64,000 nucleotides of DNA from Streptomyces sp. HUAS ZL42 (GTDB lineage Bacteria; Actinomycetota; Actinomycetes; Streptomycetales; Streptomycetaceae), in contig NZ_CP160403.1 in the NCBI RefSeq assembly GCF_040782645.1, forward strand, positions 7,909,001 to 7,973,000, read 5' to 3'. The notes under the pieces were generated by a model that did no database searches, was not told the DNA's origin, and worked only from the letters and a program-made list of their open reading frames with translations. A program made the translations under genes and the position numbers. Shown here one piece after another: positions 8,023 to 17,509 of the stretch; position 1 is the first letter of the stretch; each line of letters opens with the position of its first letter.

Positions 8023-9414
8023 TTGTCCAACGAGTCGATCGAGCAGTCCTACGGGCGTGAGCTCCAGGTCCTCAACCCGGCCACCGAGGAGGTCGTCGCC
8101 ACCGTCCCCGCCGCCACCGCGACCGACGTGGACGCCGCCGTCGTACGGGCCGCGCAGGCGCAGACCCGGTGGGCGGCCCTGCCGCCCGCGGACCGGGCGC
8201 GGCTGCTGCGCCGGTTCGCGCTCACGGTCGACGAACACCTCGAAGAGCTGGCGCGGCTGGAGGTCCGCGAGGCCGGGCACACCGTCGGCAACGCCCGCTG
8301 GGAGGCGGGCAACGTCCGTGACCTGCTCGACTACGCGGCCGGCGGGGTGGAGCGGCTGACCGGCCGCCAGATCCCGGTGCCGGGCGGCCTGGACGTCACG
8401 ATCCTCGAACCGCTCGGAGTCGTGGGCGTGATCGCGCCCTGGAACTTCCCCATGCCGATCGCGGCCTGGGCCACCGCCCCGGCGCTCGCGGCGGGCAACG
8501 CGGTCCTGCTCAAGCCCGCCGAGACGACCCCGCTGACGGCCCTGCGGATGGCCGAACTCGCGCTGGACGCCGGGCTGCCCGAGGGACTCTTCCAGGTGCT
8601 GCCCGGTCACGGCCCCGTCGCCGGCAACGCACTCGTCGAGCACCCCGGCGTCGCAAAGATCGTCTTCACCGGGTCGACGGCCGTGGGCAAACAGGTGTTG
8701 GCAAAGGGCTCGGCCCTCCTCAAGCGCGTCACTCTCGAACTCGGCGGCAAGAGCCCCAACATCGTCTTCGCGGACGCCGACCTCGAGGCCGCCGCGGCCG
8801 CCGCGCCCATGTCCTTCCTCGACAACTCCGGTCAGGACTGCTGCGCCCGCACCCGGATCCTCGTCCAGCGCACCGCGTACGACCGCTTCCTCGACCTCCT
8901 CGCCCCCGCGATCGAGTCCGTCCTCGTCGGCGATCCCGCGGACGAGCGGACGCAGATGGGCCCGCTGATCTCCAAGGTCCAGCTGGAGCGCGTCCGTTCG
9001 TACGTCGGCACCGACGCCCCCGGCATCCGGGGCAAGGCCCCCGAAGGCCCCGGCTTCTGGTTCCCGCCCACCGTCCTCACCGGCGTCGACCCGCACGCGC
9101 GCGTGGCCGTCGAGGAGGTCTTCGGGCCGGTCGCCGTCGTCCTGCCCTTCGACGACGAGGCGGACGCGATCCGGCTCGCCAACGCCACCGACTACGGCCT
9201 CTCCGGGTCCATCTGGACGCGGGACGTGGGCCGCGCACTGCGGGTGTCGGGCGCCGTCCGCGCCGGCAACCTGTCCGTCAACTCCCACTCCAGCGTCCGC
9301 TACTGGACCCCCTTCGGCGGCTTCAAGCAGTCCGGCATCGGCCGCGAGCTCGGCCCGGACGCCCTGGCCGCCTTCACCGAAACCAAGAACGTCTTCATCA
9401 GCACGGAGGCCTGA
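8023..9414 (+). CDS. NAD(P)-dependent aldehyde dehydrogenase
   Basis: A 463-residue ALDH-superfamily enzyme. Visible motifs: GVIAPWNFPMPIA, the cofactor loop FTGSTAVGKQV, general base Glu239 in LELGGKSPNIV and nucleophile Cys273 in NSGQDCCAR. The TTG start is chosen because GAAAGG lies 7 bases before it; a GTG at 8008 overlapping the glnA4 stop is the alternative. It is translationally close to glnA4 and the SDR and probably oxidises the aldehyde formed after gamma-glutamylation of an amine or amino alcohol. Confidence 0.88.
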   Translation: MSNESIEQSYGRELQVLNPATEEVVATVPAATATDVDAAVVRAAQAQTRWAALPPADRARLLRRFALTVDEHLEELARLEVREAGHTVGNARWEAGNVRDLLDYAAGGVERLTGRQIPVPGGLDVTILEPLGVVGVIAPWNFPMPIAAWATAPALAAGNAVLLKPAETTPLTALRMAELALDAGLPEGLFQVLPGHGPVAGNALVEHPGVAKIVFTGSTAVGKQVLAKGSALLKRVTLELGGKSPNIVFADADLEAAAAAAPMSFLDNSGQDCCARTRILVQRTAYDRFLDLLAPAIESVLVGDPADERTQMGPLISKVQLERVRSYVGTDAPGIRGKAPEGPGFWFPPTVLTGVDPHARVAVEEVFGPVAVVLPFDDEADAIRLANATDYGLSGSIWTRDVGRALRVSGAVRAGNLSVNSHSSVRYWTPFGGFKQSGIGRELGPDALAAFTETKNVFISTEA

Positions 9415-9421
9415 GCCCCTC

Positions 9422-10213
9422 ATGACCGACAAGACCGAAGAGAGCATCTGCCGCCGCCTGGTGGGCCGTACGGCCGTCGTCACCGGAGCCGGCAGCGGGA
9501 TCGGCCTCGCCACCGCCCGCCGGCTCGCCTCCGAGGGCGCGCACGTCGTCTGCGCCGACGTCGACGAGCAGCGCGGCAAGGCAGCCGCCGAGGAGGTCGG
9601 CGGGATCTTCGTGAAGGTCGACGTCACCGACGCCGAACAGGTGGAAGCCCTGTTCAGGACCGCGTACGACACCTACGGCAGCGTCGACATCGCCTTCAAC
9701 AACGCGGGCATCTCCCCGCCCGACGACGACTCCATCCTGGAGACCGGACTGGAGGCATGGAAGCGCGTCCAGGAGGTCAACCTCACCTCCGTCTACCTGT
9801 GCTGCAAGACCGCCATCCCGTACATGCGGCGGCAGGGCAAGGGCTCCATCATCAACACGGCCTCCTTCGTGGCCAGGATGGGCGCGGCGACCTCGCAGAT
9901 CTCGTACACGGCCTCCAAGGGCGGTGTCCTGGCCATGTCCCGCGAACTGGGTGTCCAGTTCGCCCGCGAGGGCATCCGCGTCAACGCCCTGTGCCCGGGG
10001 CCGGTCAACACCCCGCTTCTGCAGGAGCTGTTCGCGAAGGACCCGGAGCGGGCCGCGCGCCGGCTCGTCCACATCCCGCTCGGCCGGTTCGCCGAGGCCG
10101 ACGAGATCGCCGCCGCCGTCGCCTTCCTGGCCAGCGACGACTCCTCCTTCGTCAACGCCACCGACTTCCTGGTCGACGGCGGGATTTCGGGTGCATACGT
10201 CACACCCCTGTAG
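9422..10213 (+). CDS. Short-chain dehydrogenase/reductase
   Basis: A 263-residue classical SDR. The Rossmann motif TGAGSGIG occupies residues 21-28, NNAG is at 93-96, and the catalytic residues are Ser148, Tyr162 and Lys166 (SYTASKGG). The C terminus keeps the usual CPGPVNTPLL and FLASDDSSFVNATDFLVDGG signatures. It follows the aldehyde dehydrogenase by 7 bases, so it is the third gene of the glnA4-type operon. In ethanolamide catabolism it could oxidise the alcohol to the aldehyde handled by its neighbour, which is an inference. Confidence 0.88.
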   Translation: MTDKTEESICRRLVGRTAVVTGAGSGIGLATARRLASEGAHVVCADVDEQRGKAAAEEVGGIFVKVDVTDAEQVEALFRTAYDTYGSVDIAFNNAGISPPDDDSILETGLEAWKRVQEVNLTSVYLCCKTAIPYMRRQGKGSIINTASFVARMGAATSQISYTASKGGVLAMSRELGVQFAREGIRVNALCPGPVNTPLLQELFAKDPERAARRLVHIPLGRFAEADEIAAAVAFLASDDSSFVNATDFLVDGGISGAYVTPL

Positions 10214-10234
10214 GGCTCGTCCTACAGTGCCGGA

Positions 10235-11149
10235 ATGAGCTTGACGCCTCCGCCGGGCTGGTACCGCGACCCGTCCGCCCCACACCTGGAGCGCTGGTGG
10301 GACGGCACGGTCTGGACCGGGCACCGGCGCACCCCCGGCGAACCGCCCGGACCCCCGTCGCCGTCGGCCGACGGGGGCTCCGCCCGCGCGAAGGCCGTCG
10401 CCCTCACCGCCGCCGGGGCCGTCCTCGTGGCGGCGATCGTGACGGGAGCCGTCTTCCTCCGCGACGGCGACGGTTCGGAGGCGAACGCGGTACCGACCGC
10501 CGCGACTTCCGCGCCGGCGCAGACGAGCGAGACTCCGTCGCCGTCGGCGTCCGCCTCCGAACCCTCCGCCGACGACCCGTCCGTCGTGGTCGACGAACTC
10601 AACGGCATCACCCTGCCGTTGCTCGACGGCTGGGTCAGGCCCGAGTACGTCGCCCAGCCCGACGTCGTCATGACCACGGACGGCACCTACGACTGCCCCG
10701 GCGACCCGGGTGTGTGCCGGCACGGCCTGGTCATCTCCCGCACGGTGACGGGTGACGCCGGGGCCTCCCCCCGGGCCCTCGCCGAGGCGGACATCACCGA
10801 TGCCGCCGACGACGCCTACGACCGGGACCTCGTCGGCGCACGCCCCTACGGTGGCATCGAGTCCCACCAGGTCGTGGCGTCCGGTCAGGTCGCCGTCGCC
10901 GGACGTGCCGGGTACTACGTGCGCTGGCGCGTGAGGACGGCCGAGGGGCCGGGCGGCTACGTCCAGTCGCTGGTGTTCCCCTCCAGCGTCGGCACCGAGT
11001 CTCCGATCGTCGTCCGCTACGTCTTCGACGCGGGCGAGGACGGACCGCCGCCGGCCGACATGGACCGGATCACCAAGGGGATCCGGCCGGTCGGCGACGC
11101 GGACACGGGGGGCGGTGTGGGCAGCGGCATCGGCCCGTCCGGGCAGTGA
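10235..11149 (+). CDS. DUF2510 membrane protein with secreted C-terminal domain
   Basis: A 304-residue protein. Residues 1-32 are a DUF2510 module (PPPGWYRDPSAPHLERWWDGTVWTGH). A single membrane helix lies at about 52-72 (VALTAAGAVLVAAIVTGAVF), then a Ser/Thr/Pro/Ala-rich linker to about 120, then a conserved extracellular domain containing CPGDPGVCRHG, probably with one disulfide. It is 21 bases after the SDR, but a TACAGT -10-like hexamer just before the ATG suggests its own leaderless transcript. Function unknown. Confidence 0.75.
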   Translation: MSLTPPPGWYRDPSAPHLERWWDGTVWTGHRRTPGEPPGPPSPSADGGSARAKAVALTAAGAVLVAAIVTGAVFLRDGDGSEANAVPTAATSAPAQTSETPSPSASASEPSADDPSVVVDELNGITLPLLDGWVRPEYVAQPDVVMTTDGTYDCPGDPGVCRHGLVISRTVTGDAGASPRALAEADITDAADDAYDRDLVGARPYGGIESHQVVASGQVAVAGRAGYYVRWRVRTAEGPGGYVQSLVFPSSVGTESPIVVRYVFDAGEDGPPPADMDRITKGIRPVGDADTGGGVGSGIGPSGQ

Positions 11150-11150
11150 C

Positions 11151-12353
11151 CTACAGGAACGTGTGTCCCTCGCCCCGGTATGTCGGCACGGTCGCCGTCA
11201 CCGAGTCGCCCTCCACCAGATGCAGCACCTCGAACCGCTCGCACAGCTCACCGGCCTTGGCGTGCCGGAACCACACCTTGTCGCCGATGAGCAGGTCGTC
11301 GGCCGGGGAGCCGAGCAGCGGGGTCTGCACCTCGCCGGGTCCCTCCTGCGGGTCGTAGCGCAGCCCCTCCGGCAGATACGGCACGGGCAGCCGGTCGCGC
11401 CCCGCCGCGCCCGACGCCGGATATCCGCCGCCCAGCACCGTCACGACACCCACCCCCGGCCGCCGTACGACGGGCTGGGCGAACAGGGCGGCCGGACGCC
11501 CGCTGAACGACGTGTAGTTGTCGAAGAGCCGAGGGACGTACAGCCCGGACCCGGCCGCGATCTCGGTGACCGCGTCCTCCGCGGCGGTGTGCTGCACACT
11601 TCCGGTGCCGCCGCCGTTGACATACTCCAGGTCCGGTACGACGGCCCGGACCGCCCGCACGACCGCGGCCCGCCGCTCGGTCAGTTCACGTCGCGCGGTG
11701 GCCTGCATCAGGCGCACGGCGCGCGAGCGCAGCGGCCGCCCGGCGACGGCGTCACCGACACCGGCGATGTGCCCCTCGTACGCCATGATCCCCACGACCT
11801 TGAACCCCGGCCGCCGGGCCACCGCCCGTGCCAGGTCGGCGACTTGGGTGGGGGAGTGCAACGGCGAGCGCCGCGCCCCCACTCGAACCCGGCCGCCGAG
11901 CAGCTTCAGCGCGGTGTCCAACTCCAGGCAGACGCGCACGACTTCGCGCCCACCGCCGCGTGCGGCGTCGATGAGGTCGAGCTGGGCGACGTCGTCGACC
12001 ATGACGGTGACCGCGGCGGCGAGCTTGGGATCGCCGGCCAGTTCGGCGAAACCGGCCCGGTCCGCCGACGGATAGGCGAGGAGCACGTCGTCGAACCCCG
12101 ACCGCGCCAGCCACAGGGATTCGGCGAGGGTGAAGGACATGATGCCCGCGAAGCCGTCCTTCGCCAGGACGCGTTCCAGCAGGGCGCGGCAGCGTACGGA
12201 CTTGCTGGCGACGCGGATCGGCTTGCCGCCCGCGCGGCGGACGAGATCGTCCGCGTTGGCGTCGAAGGCGTCCAGGTCGACGATGGCGAGAGGGGCGTCG
12301 AGATGAGCGGTGGCCCGGTCGTAACGGGCCCGGTCGGCGGCGCGCGCAGTCAT
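11151..12353 (-). CDS. Alanine-racemase-fold PLP enzyme (amino acid deaminase/aldolase family)
   Basis: A 400-residue protein with the N-terminal PLP barrel of alanine racemase and D-threonine aldolase. The PLP lysine is probably in IRVASKSVRC near residue 52, and GIMAYEGHIAG and EYVNGGGTGS follow. The C-terminal beta domain has the metal-binding look of D-serine dehydratase (VWFRHAKAGELCERFEVLHLV). It may act on a D-amino acid or hydroxy-amino acid. The ATG at 12353 is chosen although the frame is open far upstream, because homology-like sequence begins there. It ends one base from the convergent DUF2510 gene. Confidence 0.78.
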   Translation of the reverse strand: MTARAADRARYDRATAHLDAPLAIVDLDAFDANADDLVRRAGGKPIRVASKSVRCRALLERVLAKDGFAGIMSFTLAESLWLARSGFDDVLLAYPSADRAGFAELAGDPKLAAAVTVMVDDVAQLDLIDAARGGGREVVRVCLELDTALKLLGGRVRVGARRSPLHSPTQVADLARAVARRPGFKVVGIMAYEGHIAGVGDAVAGRPLRSRAVRLMQATARRELTERRAAVVRAVRAVVPDLEYVNGGGTGSVQHTAAEDAVTEIAAGSGLYVPRLFDNYTSFSGRPAALFAQPVVRRPGVGVVTVLGGGYPASGAAGRDRLPVPYLPEGLRYDPQEGPGEVQTPLLGSPADDLLIGDKVWFRHAKAGELCERFEVLHLVEGDSVTATVPTYRGEGHTFL

Positions 12354-12631
12354 GAACGAAGCCTGCCAGACAGGATTACCGCAGGGTAGGGGGACGTTCC
12401 GGGCAGATGCCCCGTGGTCGCGGACTGGTTCCCGCTCGCCCGGCAACAAGACGTAGAGTGACGCGCACGCACGGAGGAACGCCCGGTCGTACGCCCGAGC
12501 CGGGGTGCCGGTCCGCCCGTGCGGGTATGCGTGCCGGGTACGGACCGCTTCGCTCCGGGCCGCCGGGGCACGCCGGTCACGACGGCCCGCGCACGACGAG
12601 AACAGCCCGGGCACGAGGGAACGGGGGGTGC

Positions 12632-14263
12632 ATGAGCACCGAAGCGCGCCGCGCCTCCATCCCCCCACGCCCCGGCACGCCCCCGCGACCGACCCAGCCG
12701 CCGACGAACGCCGGCCGACCCGCCCCGGAAGCCCCGCGCACCCCGGAGGACCCCCCGGCGGCACCTCCGACCGGCGCGGATCCGGCGGGCACCCCCACCC
12801 CGCCCCGCGGCCCGCGGACACCCGCGGACACCCGGGGCGCCCTGCCGGGCACCCGTTCCGCGCCGCGCACGAGGGCCTGGTCGCCCTGGGACCGGCCCGA
12901 CGTCGGTGCGGTCTTCTCAGCCGGCCGGGACACCGACGAGGCCGGCTCCGGTGATCGGGACAGCGGCGCGGCCCGCTCCGAGTCCGGTTCGTCGTCCTCC
13001 GCGCCCCGCTTCCCGAGCCCGCGGGCCACACCCCCGCGGCCCGCGGCCCCCACGACGCCGCCCCCGCCGCCGGCCTCGGCGCGCTTTCCGGACGCCCCGC
13101 CGACGACCGGCCACGACGACGGCGAGGTGCGGCGCGAGGGTGCCACGACGCCCGAGTCGGCGACGGAGGGCGCAAAGGTGCGCGGTAACGCCGGGGCCGG
13201 CCCGTCGGGCATAGCCGGCAAGCCCGTGGCGGGCGGTATACCGCCACGGCCGTTCCACCGTCCCGGCGTACCGACCCGCCCCGCCGGCGCACCCGTCGAG
13301 ACCACGTCGGAGACCACCGCACGCCTGCGCCCCGTCCCCAAGGACCCCACCGCAGAACCGGACACCGGGGGCGCCGCCTTCGCCCCCGACCCGGCCCTCT
13401 CCTGGAGCGCCATGACGCCGGGCGGGAGCCTCGGTGCCGGGCGACCCGTCGTGCATCTCGGGGAGCCCGAGGTGTACGACGACCGTGCGCGGCCCAGACC
13501 GCTGGGCGGGCGACTGCGGGCGCGTACCGCCGTGGCGGCCGCGTGTGCCGTACTCGGTCTGGGGCTCATCGGCGGGGCCGTGACCGGGAGTTGGCTCGTC
13601 GGGGACTCCGGCGAGGGCGCCGAGCAGAGCGCCTACACCGCCGCCGGGAGCCTGTGGCACAGCGTCCCGGTCGACCGGCTGTTCCCGCCCACCGTGGACG
13701 GACAGGGCGCGGGCCCCGGCGGCGCGGACCGCACATGGACGCGGATCGCCGTCGCGCCGGACGCCGGCTGCACGAACGCCTTCGACCCGCTCCTGCGCCA
13801 GGTCCTCGCCCCCGTCGGCTGCGACCGCCTCCTGCGTGCCACCTACACCGACGCCACACAGAGCTACGTCACCACCGTCGGCATGCTCTTCACCACCGCT
13901 GACGCGGCCGGTATGCGTTCCCTGGCCGCCAGGTTCGAGAAGGAGGGCCTCGCGAGCCGTACGGACCTGATGCCCCGCCCCTACGCCGCCAAGGACACCG
14001 TCGCCGCCGCGTTCGGCGACAAGCAGCGGGCCTCCTGGAGCATCTCCGTTCTCACCGACGCCCCCGTCGTCGTCTACGCCGTCTCCGGCTGGGCCGACGG
14101 CCGCACCGTCGACATCCCGCAGCCCGCCGAGCAGGCCACGCAGTCCGGCGCCACCACGGCCCCCGGTCAGGCCGGCCTCGGCAACGAGGCACAGGGCCTC
14201 GCCGACCGCATCGAGCGGAGCCTGCGCAGGACCGCCACCTCGCCCACGGAGCAGCCCTCATGA
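12632..14263 (+). CDS. Proline-rich single-pass membrane protein coupled to mycosin-like protease
   Basis: A 543-residue protein in two parts. Residues about 1-295 are low-complexity Pro/Ala/Arg/Thr sequence on the cytosolic side. One membrane helix follows at about 292-317 (VAAACAVLGLGLIGGAVTGSWLV). The extracellular domain (about 330-543) is ordered and includes GCTNAFDPLLRQVLAPVGCDRLL with two Cys that could pair. The start follows a G-rich ribosome site. The stop overlaps the protease start by 4 bases, so the two proteins probably work together at the membrane. I do not recognise the extracellular domain. Confidence 0.72.
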   Translation: MSTEARRASIPPRPGTPPRPTQPPTNAGRPAPEAPRTPEDPPAAPPTGADPAGTPTPPRGPRTPADTRGALPGTRSAPRTRAWSPWDRPDVGAVFSAGRDTDEAGSGDRDSGAARSESGSSSSAPRFPSPRATPPRPAAPTTPPPPPASARFPDAPPTTGHDDGEVRREGATTPESATEGAKVRGNAGAGPSGIAGKPVAGGIPPRPFHRPGVPTRPAGAPVETTSETTARLRPVPKDPTAEPDTGGAAFAPDPALSWSAMTPGGSLGAGRPVVHLGEPEVYDDRARPRPLGGRLRARTAVAAACAVLGLGLIGGAVTGSWLVGDSGEGAEQSAYTAAGSLWHSVPVDRLFPPTVDGQGAGPGGADRTWTRIAVAPDAGCTNAFDPLLRQVLAPVGCDRLLRATYTDATQSYVTTVGMLFTTADAAGMRSLAARFEKEGLASRTDLMPRPYAAKDTVAAAFGDKQRASWSISVLTDAPVVVYAVSGWADGRTVDIPQPAEQATQSGATTAPGQAGLGNEAQGLADRIERSLRRTATSPTEQPS

Positions 14264-15438
14264 GCAGCCGTACGACGCACCGGGCCGCGCTCCTCGGCTG
14301 TCTCCTCGCCGCATCTCTCTCCGTCCTGCCCACCACCCCCGCGCACGCCGACGGCATACGCGGCCAGCAGTGGGCCCTGGACGCCATGCACACCCAGGAG
14401 GCCTGGCGGACCACCAAGGGCAAGGGCATCACCGTCGCCGTCCTGGACACCGGCGTCGAGGCCGACCACCCCGACCTCGAGGGGAACGTCCTCACCGGCA
14501 AGGACATGGTCGGCTTCGGCGCGAAGCCCGGTGACCGCGCCTGGGCCCGCCACGGCACCGCGATGGCCGGCATCATCGCGGGGCACGGACACGGCTACGG
14601 CGACGCGGACGGCGTCATGGGCATCGCGCCGGAAGCCAGGATCCTCCCCGTCCGCGTGATCCTCGAGGACGGCGACCCGGCCCGCGCCGAGGCCCGCCGC
14701 ACCCGCGGCAACGCCCTTGCCGAGGGGATCCGCTGGGCCGCCGACCAGGGTGCCGACGTCATCAACCTCTCGCTGGGCGACGACTCCGCCTCCGCGCATC
14801 CCGAGCCCGCCGAGGACGAGGCCGTCCAGTACGCCCTGAAGAAGGGCGCCGTCGTCGTCGCCTCGGCCGGCAACGGCGGCGAGAAGGGCGACCACATCTC
14901 CTACCCGGCCGCCTACCCGGGTGTCATCGCCGTCACCGCCGTCGACAAGTACGGCACCCGCGCCTCCTTCTCCACCCGCCGCTGGTACGCCACGGTGAGC
15001 GCCCCCGGCGACGACGTCGTCATCGCCGATCCGGACCACAAGTACTACGAGGGCTGGGGCACCAGCGCCGCCTCCGCCTTCGTCTCCGGTGCCGTGGCCC
15101 TCGTCAAGGCCGCCCACCCGGGCCTGACCCCGGCTCAGATCAAGGAGCTCCTGGAGGACACCGCGCGGAACGCACCGTCCGGCGGCCGCGACGACTCCCG
15201 CGGCTTCGGCTTCGTCGACCCCGCCGCCGCCATCAAGGCCGCCGCCCGCATCGAACCGGAAGGCCTGCGGTCCGCGTCCTACGGCGAGAAGTACTTCGGC
15301 TCCGGCCCCGACGCCGCCGAGTCGGACGACGACACGTCGAGCTGGGCGGGTCCGCTGGCGGGCAGCATCGGGGGCGTGCTGCTGGTGGTGGCGGTCGTGG
15401 TGTGGCGCGGGCGCCGTGAGGACCACGCCGGCTTCTGA
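14260..15438 (+). CDS. Subtilisin-like serine protease, mycosin type, membrane anchored
   Basis: A 392-residue S8 protease with a signal peptide (residues 1-30, ending AHA), the triad Asp63 (VLDTGVEADHPDL), His98 (ARHGTAMAGIIAGH) and Ser269 (GTSAASAFVSGAVAL), and oxyanion Asn in VASAGNGG. A C-terminal membrane helix at about 364-383 is followed by a basic tail. This is the layout of MycP proteases of type VII secretion systems. No ESX genes are in the window, so its substrate may be the partner protein encoded just upstream. Confidence 0.88.
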   Translation: MSSRTTHRAALLGCLLAASLSVLPTTPAHADGIRGQQWALDAMHTQEAWRTTKGKGITVAVLDTGVEADHPDLEGNVLTGKDMVGFGAKPGDRAWARHGTAMAGIIAGHGHGYGDADGVMGIAPEARILPVRVILEDGDPARAEARRTRGNALAEGIRWAADQGADVINLSLGDDSASAHPEPAEDEAVQYALKKGAVVVASAGNGGEKGDHISYPAAYPGVIAVTAVDKYGTRASFSTRRWYATVSAPGDDVVIADPDHKYYEGWGTSAASAFVSGAVALVKAAHPGLTPAQIKELLEDTARNAPSGGRDDSRGFGFVDPAAAIKAAARIEPEGLRSASYGEKYFGSGPDAAESDDDTSSWAGPLAGSIGGVLLVVAVVVWRGRREDHAGF

Positions 15439-15451
15439 CCGGACGCGAGCC

Positions 15452-15471
15452 GGGCGGGCTTCGGCCGGCCC
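15452..15471. terminator. Hairpin terminator with TTCG tetraloop
   Basis: GGGCGGGC-TTCG-GCCGGCCC forms an 8-bp stem with one G-G mismatch and a stable TTCG loop. It lies between the convergent protease and serine hydrolase genes and could stop both. Confidence 0.55.
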
Positions 15472-15486
15472 TTGGAGCCCGAGCCT

Positions 15487-16509
15487 CTAGGAGACCGACG
15501 CGGAGGCAGACGCGCTTGCCGACGGGCTGTCCCCGGTGAAGACCGACACCGCCGCCTTCGCAGCCGCCTCCGCCAGCGAGATTCCCTTCGCCTGTGTCGT
15601 GCTGCCCTTGGAGAGCACGGCCACCAGACAGTCGTGACCGCCTGCCGTCACGCGCCCGATGCTGTTGATGTCCCACAGGCCGGTCGTACTACGAGGCAGC
15701 CAGCCGTTCTTCAGCGCCCACGCGGAGCCGTCCGCGGCGGCCGAGACACCCCAGCGCTGGCCGTCGGCTATCCGCCCCATCAGCCCCTGAAGGTACGTCC
15801 GCGAGGCCTCGCTCAGCTCCGAGTCCTCCCCGAACACCTGCTGGAGCAGCGTGAGCTGGTCGGCGGCCGTGGTCTGGGTCAGCCCCCACAGCATGTCGTC
15901 GCCGCCCTCGGTGCCGGTGAGCCCGAACCGCTCGTTCGCGGCCTCGAGCCCCTTCGCCTTCCCGATCGTCCGCCACAGCGCCGACGCGGCCGCGTTGTCG
16001 CTGTTCTCGATCATCGCGGCTGCGTACGACTTCTCGGCGGCCGTGAGGTGCCGGCCCGCGTCCTGGGCCTGGAGCAGCAGCGTCGCCAGGATGTCCACCT
16101 TGACGATGCTCGCCGTGTCGAAGACGCCGTCGCCGTGGGAGGCGCTGTCGCCGGAGTCCACGTCGAGCACGGCCACGGAAACCTCCGCCCCGTCCTCCAC
16201 GGTCACGGCGCGCATGGCCGCGGCCAGCAGTTTCCCGTAGTCCGTCACAGGCTCTGCCACAGGCTCCACCGACTCCTCCCCGTCCGCCGAGGCCGAGGCC
16301 GAGGCCGATGACGACGGCGAGGCCGACGGCGTCGCCGCCGACGATACGGTCTGCGCACCGGAGTGCGCCTGCGCCTTCACGTACACGGTCCCCGCCGCCG
16401 TGGCCCCGACGACGGCCACGGAGGCGAGTGCGGTGGAAAGGAGGGCGCGGCGTCGGAAGGGTCGGAAGGGACGAGCACGGCGGCTGCGACGGGCTCTGCG
16501 AGACTCCAT
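15487..16509 (-). CDS. Secreted or membrane-anchored serine hydrolase (class A beta-lactamase fold)
   Basis: A 340-residue protein with a strongly basic N-terminus, a membrane/signal helix (residues about 21-44), a Ser/Ala/Pro linker, then a penicillin-recognising fold. Ser134-x-x-Lys137 (SIVK) is the nucleophile pair and Ser170-Asp-Asn (SDN) the second motif; KNGW near residue 245 may stand for the third. The C terminus ends in a low-complexity Ser-Ala tail. It could be a cell-wall-active DD-peptidase-like enzyme or a degenerate beta-lactamase; activity is not predictable. It is divergent from the SseB gene. Confidence 0.8.
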   Translation of the reverse strand: MESRRARRSRRARPFRPFRRRALLSTALASVAVVGATAAGTVYVKAQAHSGAQTVSSAATPSASPSSSASASASADGEESVEPVAEPVTDYGKLLAAAMRAVTVEDGAEVSVAVLDVDSGDSASHGDGVFDTASIVKVDILATLLLQAQDAGRHLTAAEKSYAAAMIENSDNAAASALWRTIGKAKGLEAANERFGLTGTEGGDDMLWGLTQTTAADQLTLLQQVFGEDSELSEASRTYLQGLMGRIADGQRWGVSAAADGSAWALKNGWLPRSTTGLWDINSIGRVTAGGHDCLVAVLSKGSTTQAKGISLAEAAAKAAVSVFTGDSPSASASASASVS

Positions 16510-16658
16510 GCCCGTGATGCTCGGGGGGTCGACTGTGCGTGCCGTTAGACGGACGTTAGATGTGTGTCAGGGAAATCTGAGATTCCCGTGAGGCCTGTGT
16601 CCCCCCGGTTTCGGGGGCCGCACAAGCCCAGCAGCATCCCCTCGATAGGGTCGGGACC

Positions 16659-17390
16659 GTGGCGAACAAGAACATTCCCGACCCGGGCTTCTCCGACGAC
16701 GACGGCTCCGCCGACCCCCGGCTGAGCGCCGCCCTCGCGGCCTGGGCCGAGGACCGCACCGCCGTGGAGCCCCTCCTGGAGGCGCTCAAGGGCGCCCGGC
16801 TGCTCGTCCCCGTCGTGGCCGTGCTCGGTGAGGTCGAGGAGGACGAGAACGGGCTGCGCCGCGAGAAGACCAGCGACATGGCCGTACCGACCCTGAAGGC
16901 GGGGAACCGCACGGCCCTGCCCGCCTTCACGTCCACCGACTCGCTGGCCCGCTGGGACCCGGGGGCCCGCCCCGTCGCCGTACCCCTGCACCAGGCCCTG
17001 CAGGCCGCGGCGCACGAGAAGGCGGACACCATCGTGCTGGACATGGCGGGACCCGTGCCGTACGAGCTGACGGGACCGGCTCTGCTGGCCCTCGCCGAGG
17101 GCCGCACGACGACCGACCCGCTCGCCGACCCGGCCGTCGTCGAGGCGGTGCGCACCGCGGTGGCCGCCGAGCCCGCCGTGCTCCGCGCACACCTCGGGCC
17201 GGGACAGGCCGACGGCACCCTCGCCCTGGTTCTGGACCCGGCGGCCACCCCGGCCGAGGCGGCCCGTGCCGTCGCCGGGCGCCTCGCGGCCGACGAAACG
17301 CTCAGGGCCCGCCTGGTGCGCGGCCTCGACCTGGCACTGCTGCCGGCCGACGCGACGCCCCCCGGCGAGCCCTTGTACGTACGGGGATGA
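16659..17390 (+). CDS. SseB-domain protein
   Basis: A 243-residue cytosolic protein. The N-terminal half matches the SseB N-terminal domain (AALAAWAEDRTAVEPLLEALKGARLLVPVVAV, then VPTLKAGNRTALPAFTSTDSLARWDPG). The C-terminal part, from about residue 150, resembles the SseB C-terminal alpha/beta module. In Actinobacteria these are conserved hypothetical proteins; the enterobacterial name refers to unrelated biology. Starts at GTG. It converges with the DUF1844 gene over a 119-base gap. Confidence 0.8.
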   Translation: MANKNIPDPGFSDDDGSADPRLSAALAAWAEDRTAVEPLLEALKGARLLVPVVAVLGEVEEDENGLRREKTSDMAVPTLKAGNRTALPAFTSTDSLARWDPGARPVAVPLHQALQAAAHEKADTIVLDMAGPVPYELTGPALLALAEGRTTTDPLADPAVVEAVRTAVAAEPAVLRAHLGPGQADGTLALVLDPAATPAEAARAVAGRLAADETLRARLVRGLDLALLPADATPPGEPLYVRG

Positions 17391-17509
17391 ACTGTGCGGG
17401 TGACCTGGGGCCTGTCCGGCGGATCCTGCCGCAGACGCGGGGCCTGGCACGCCCATCCGCGCTGATCAGATGCCGCTGCTTCCCTGCGACTTGATACGCC
17501 GTACAGGCC

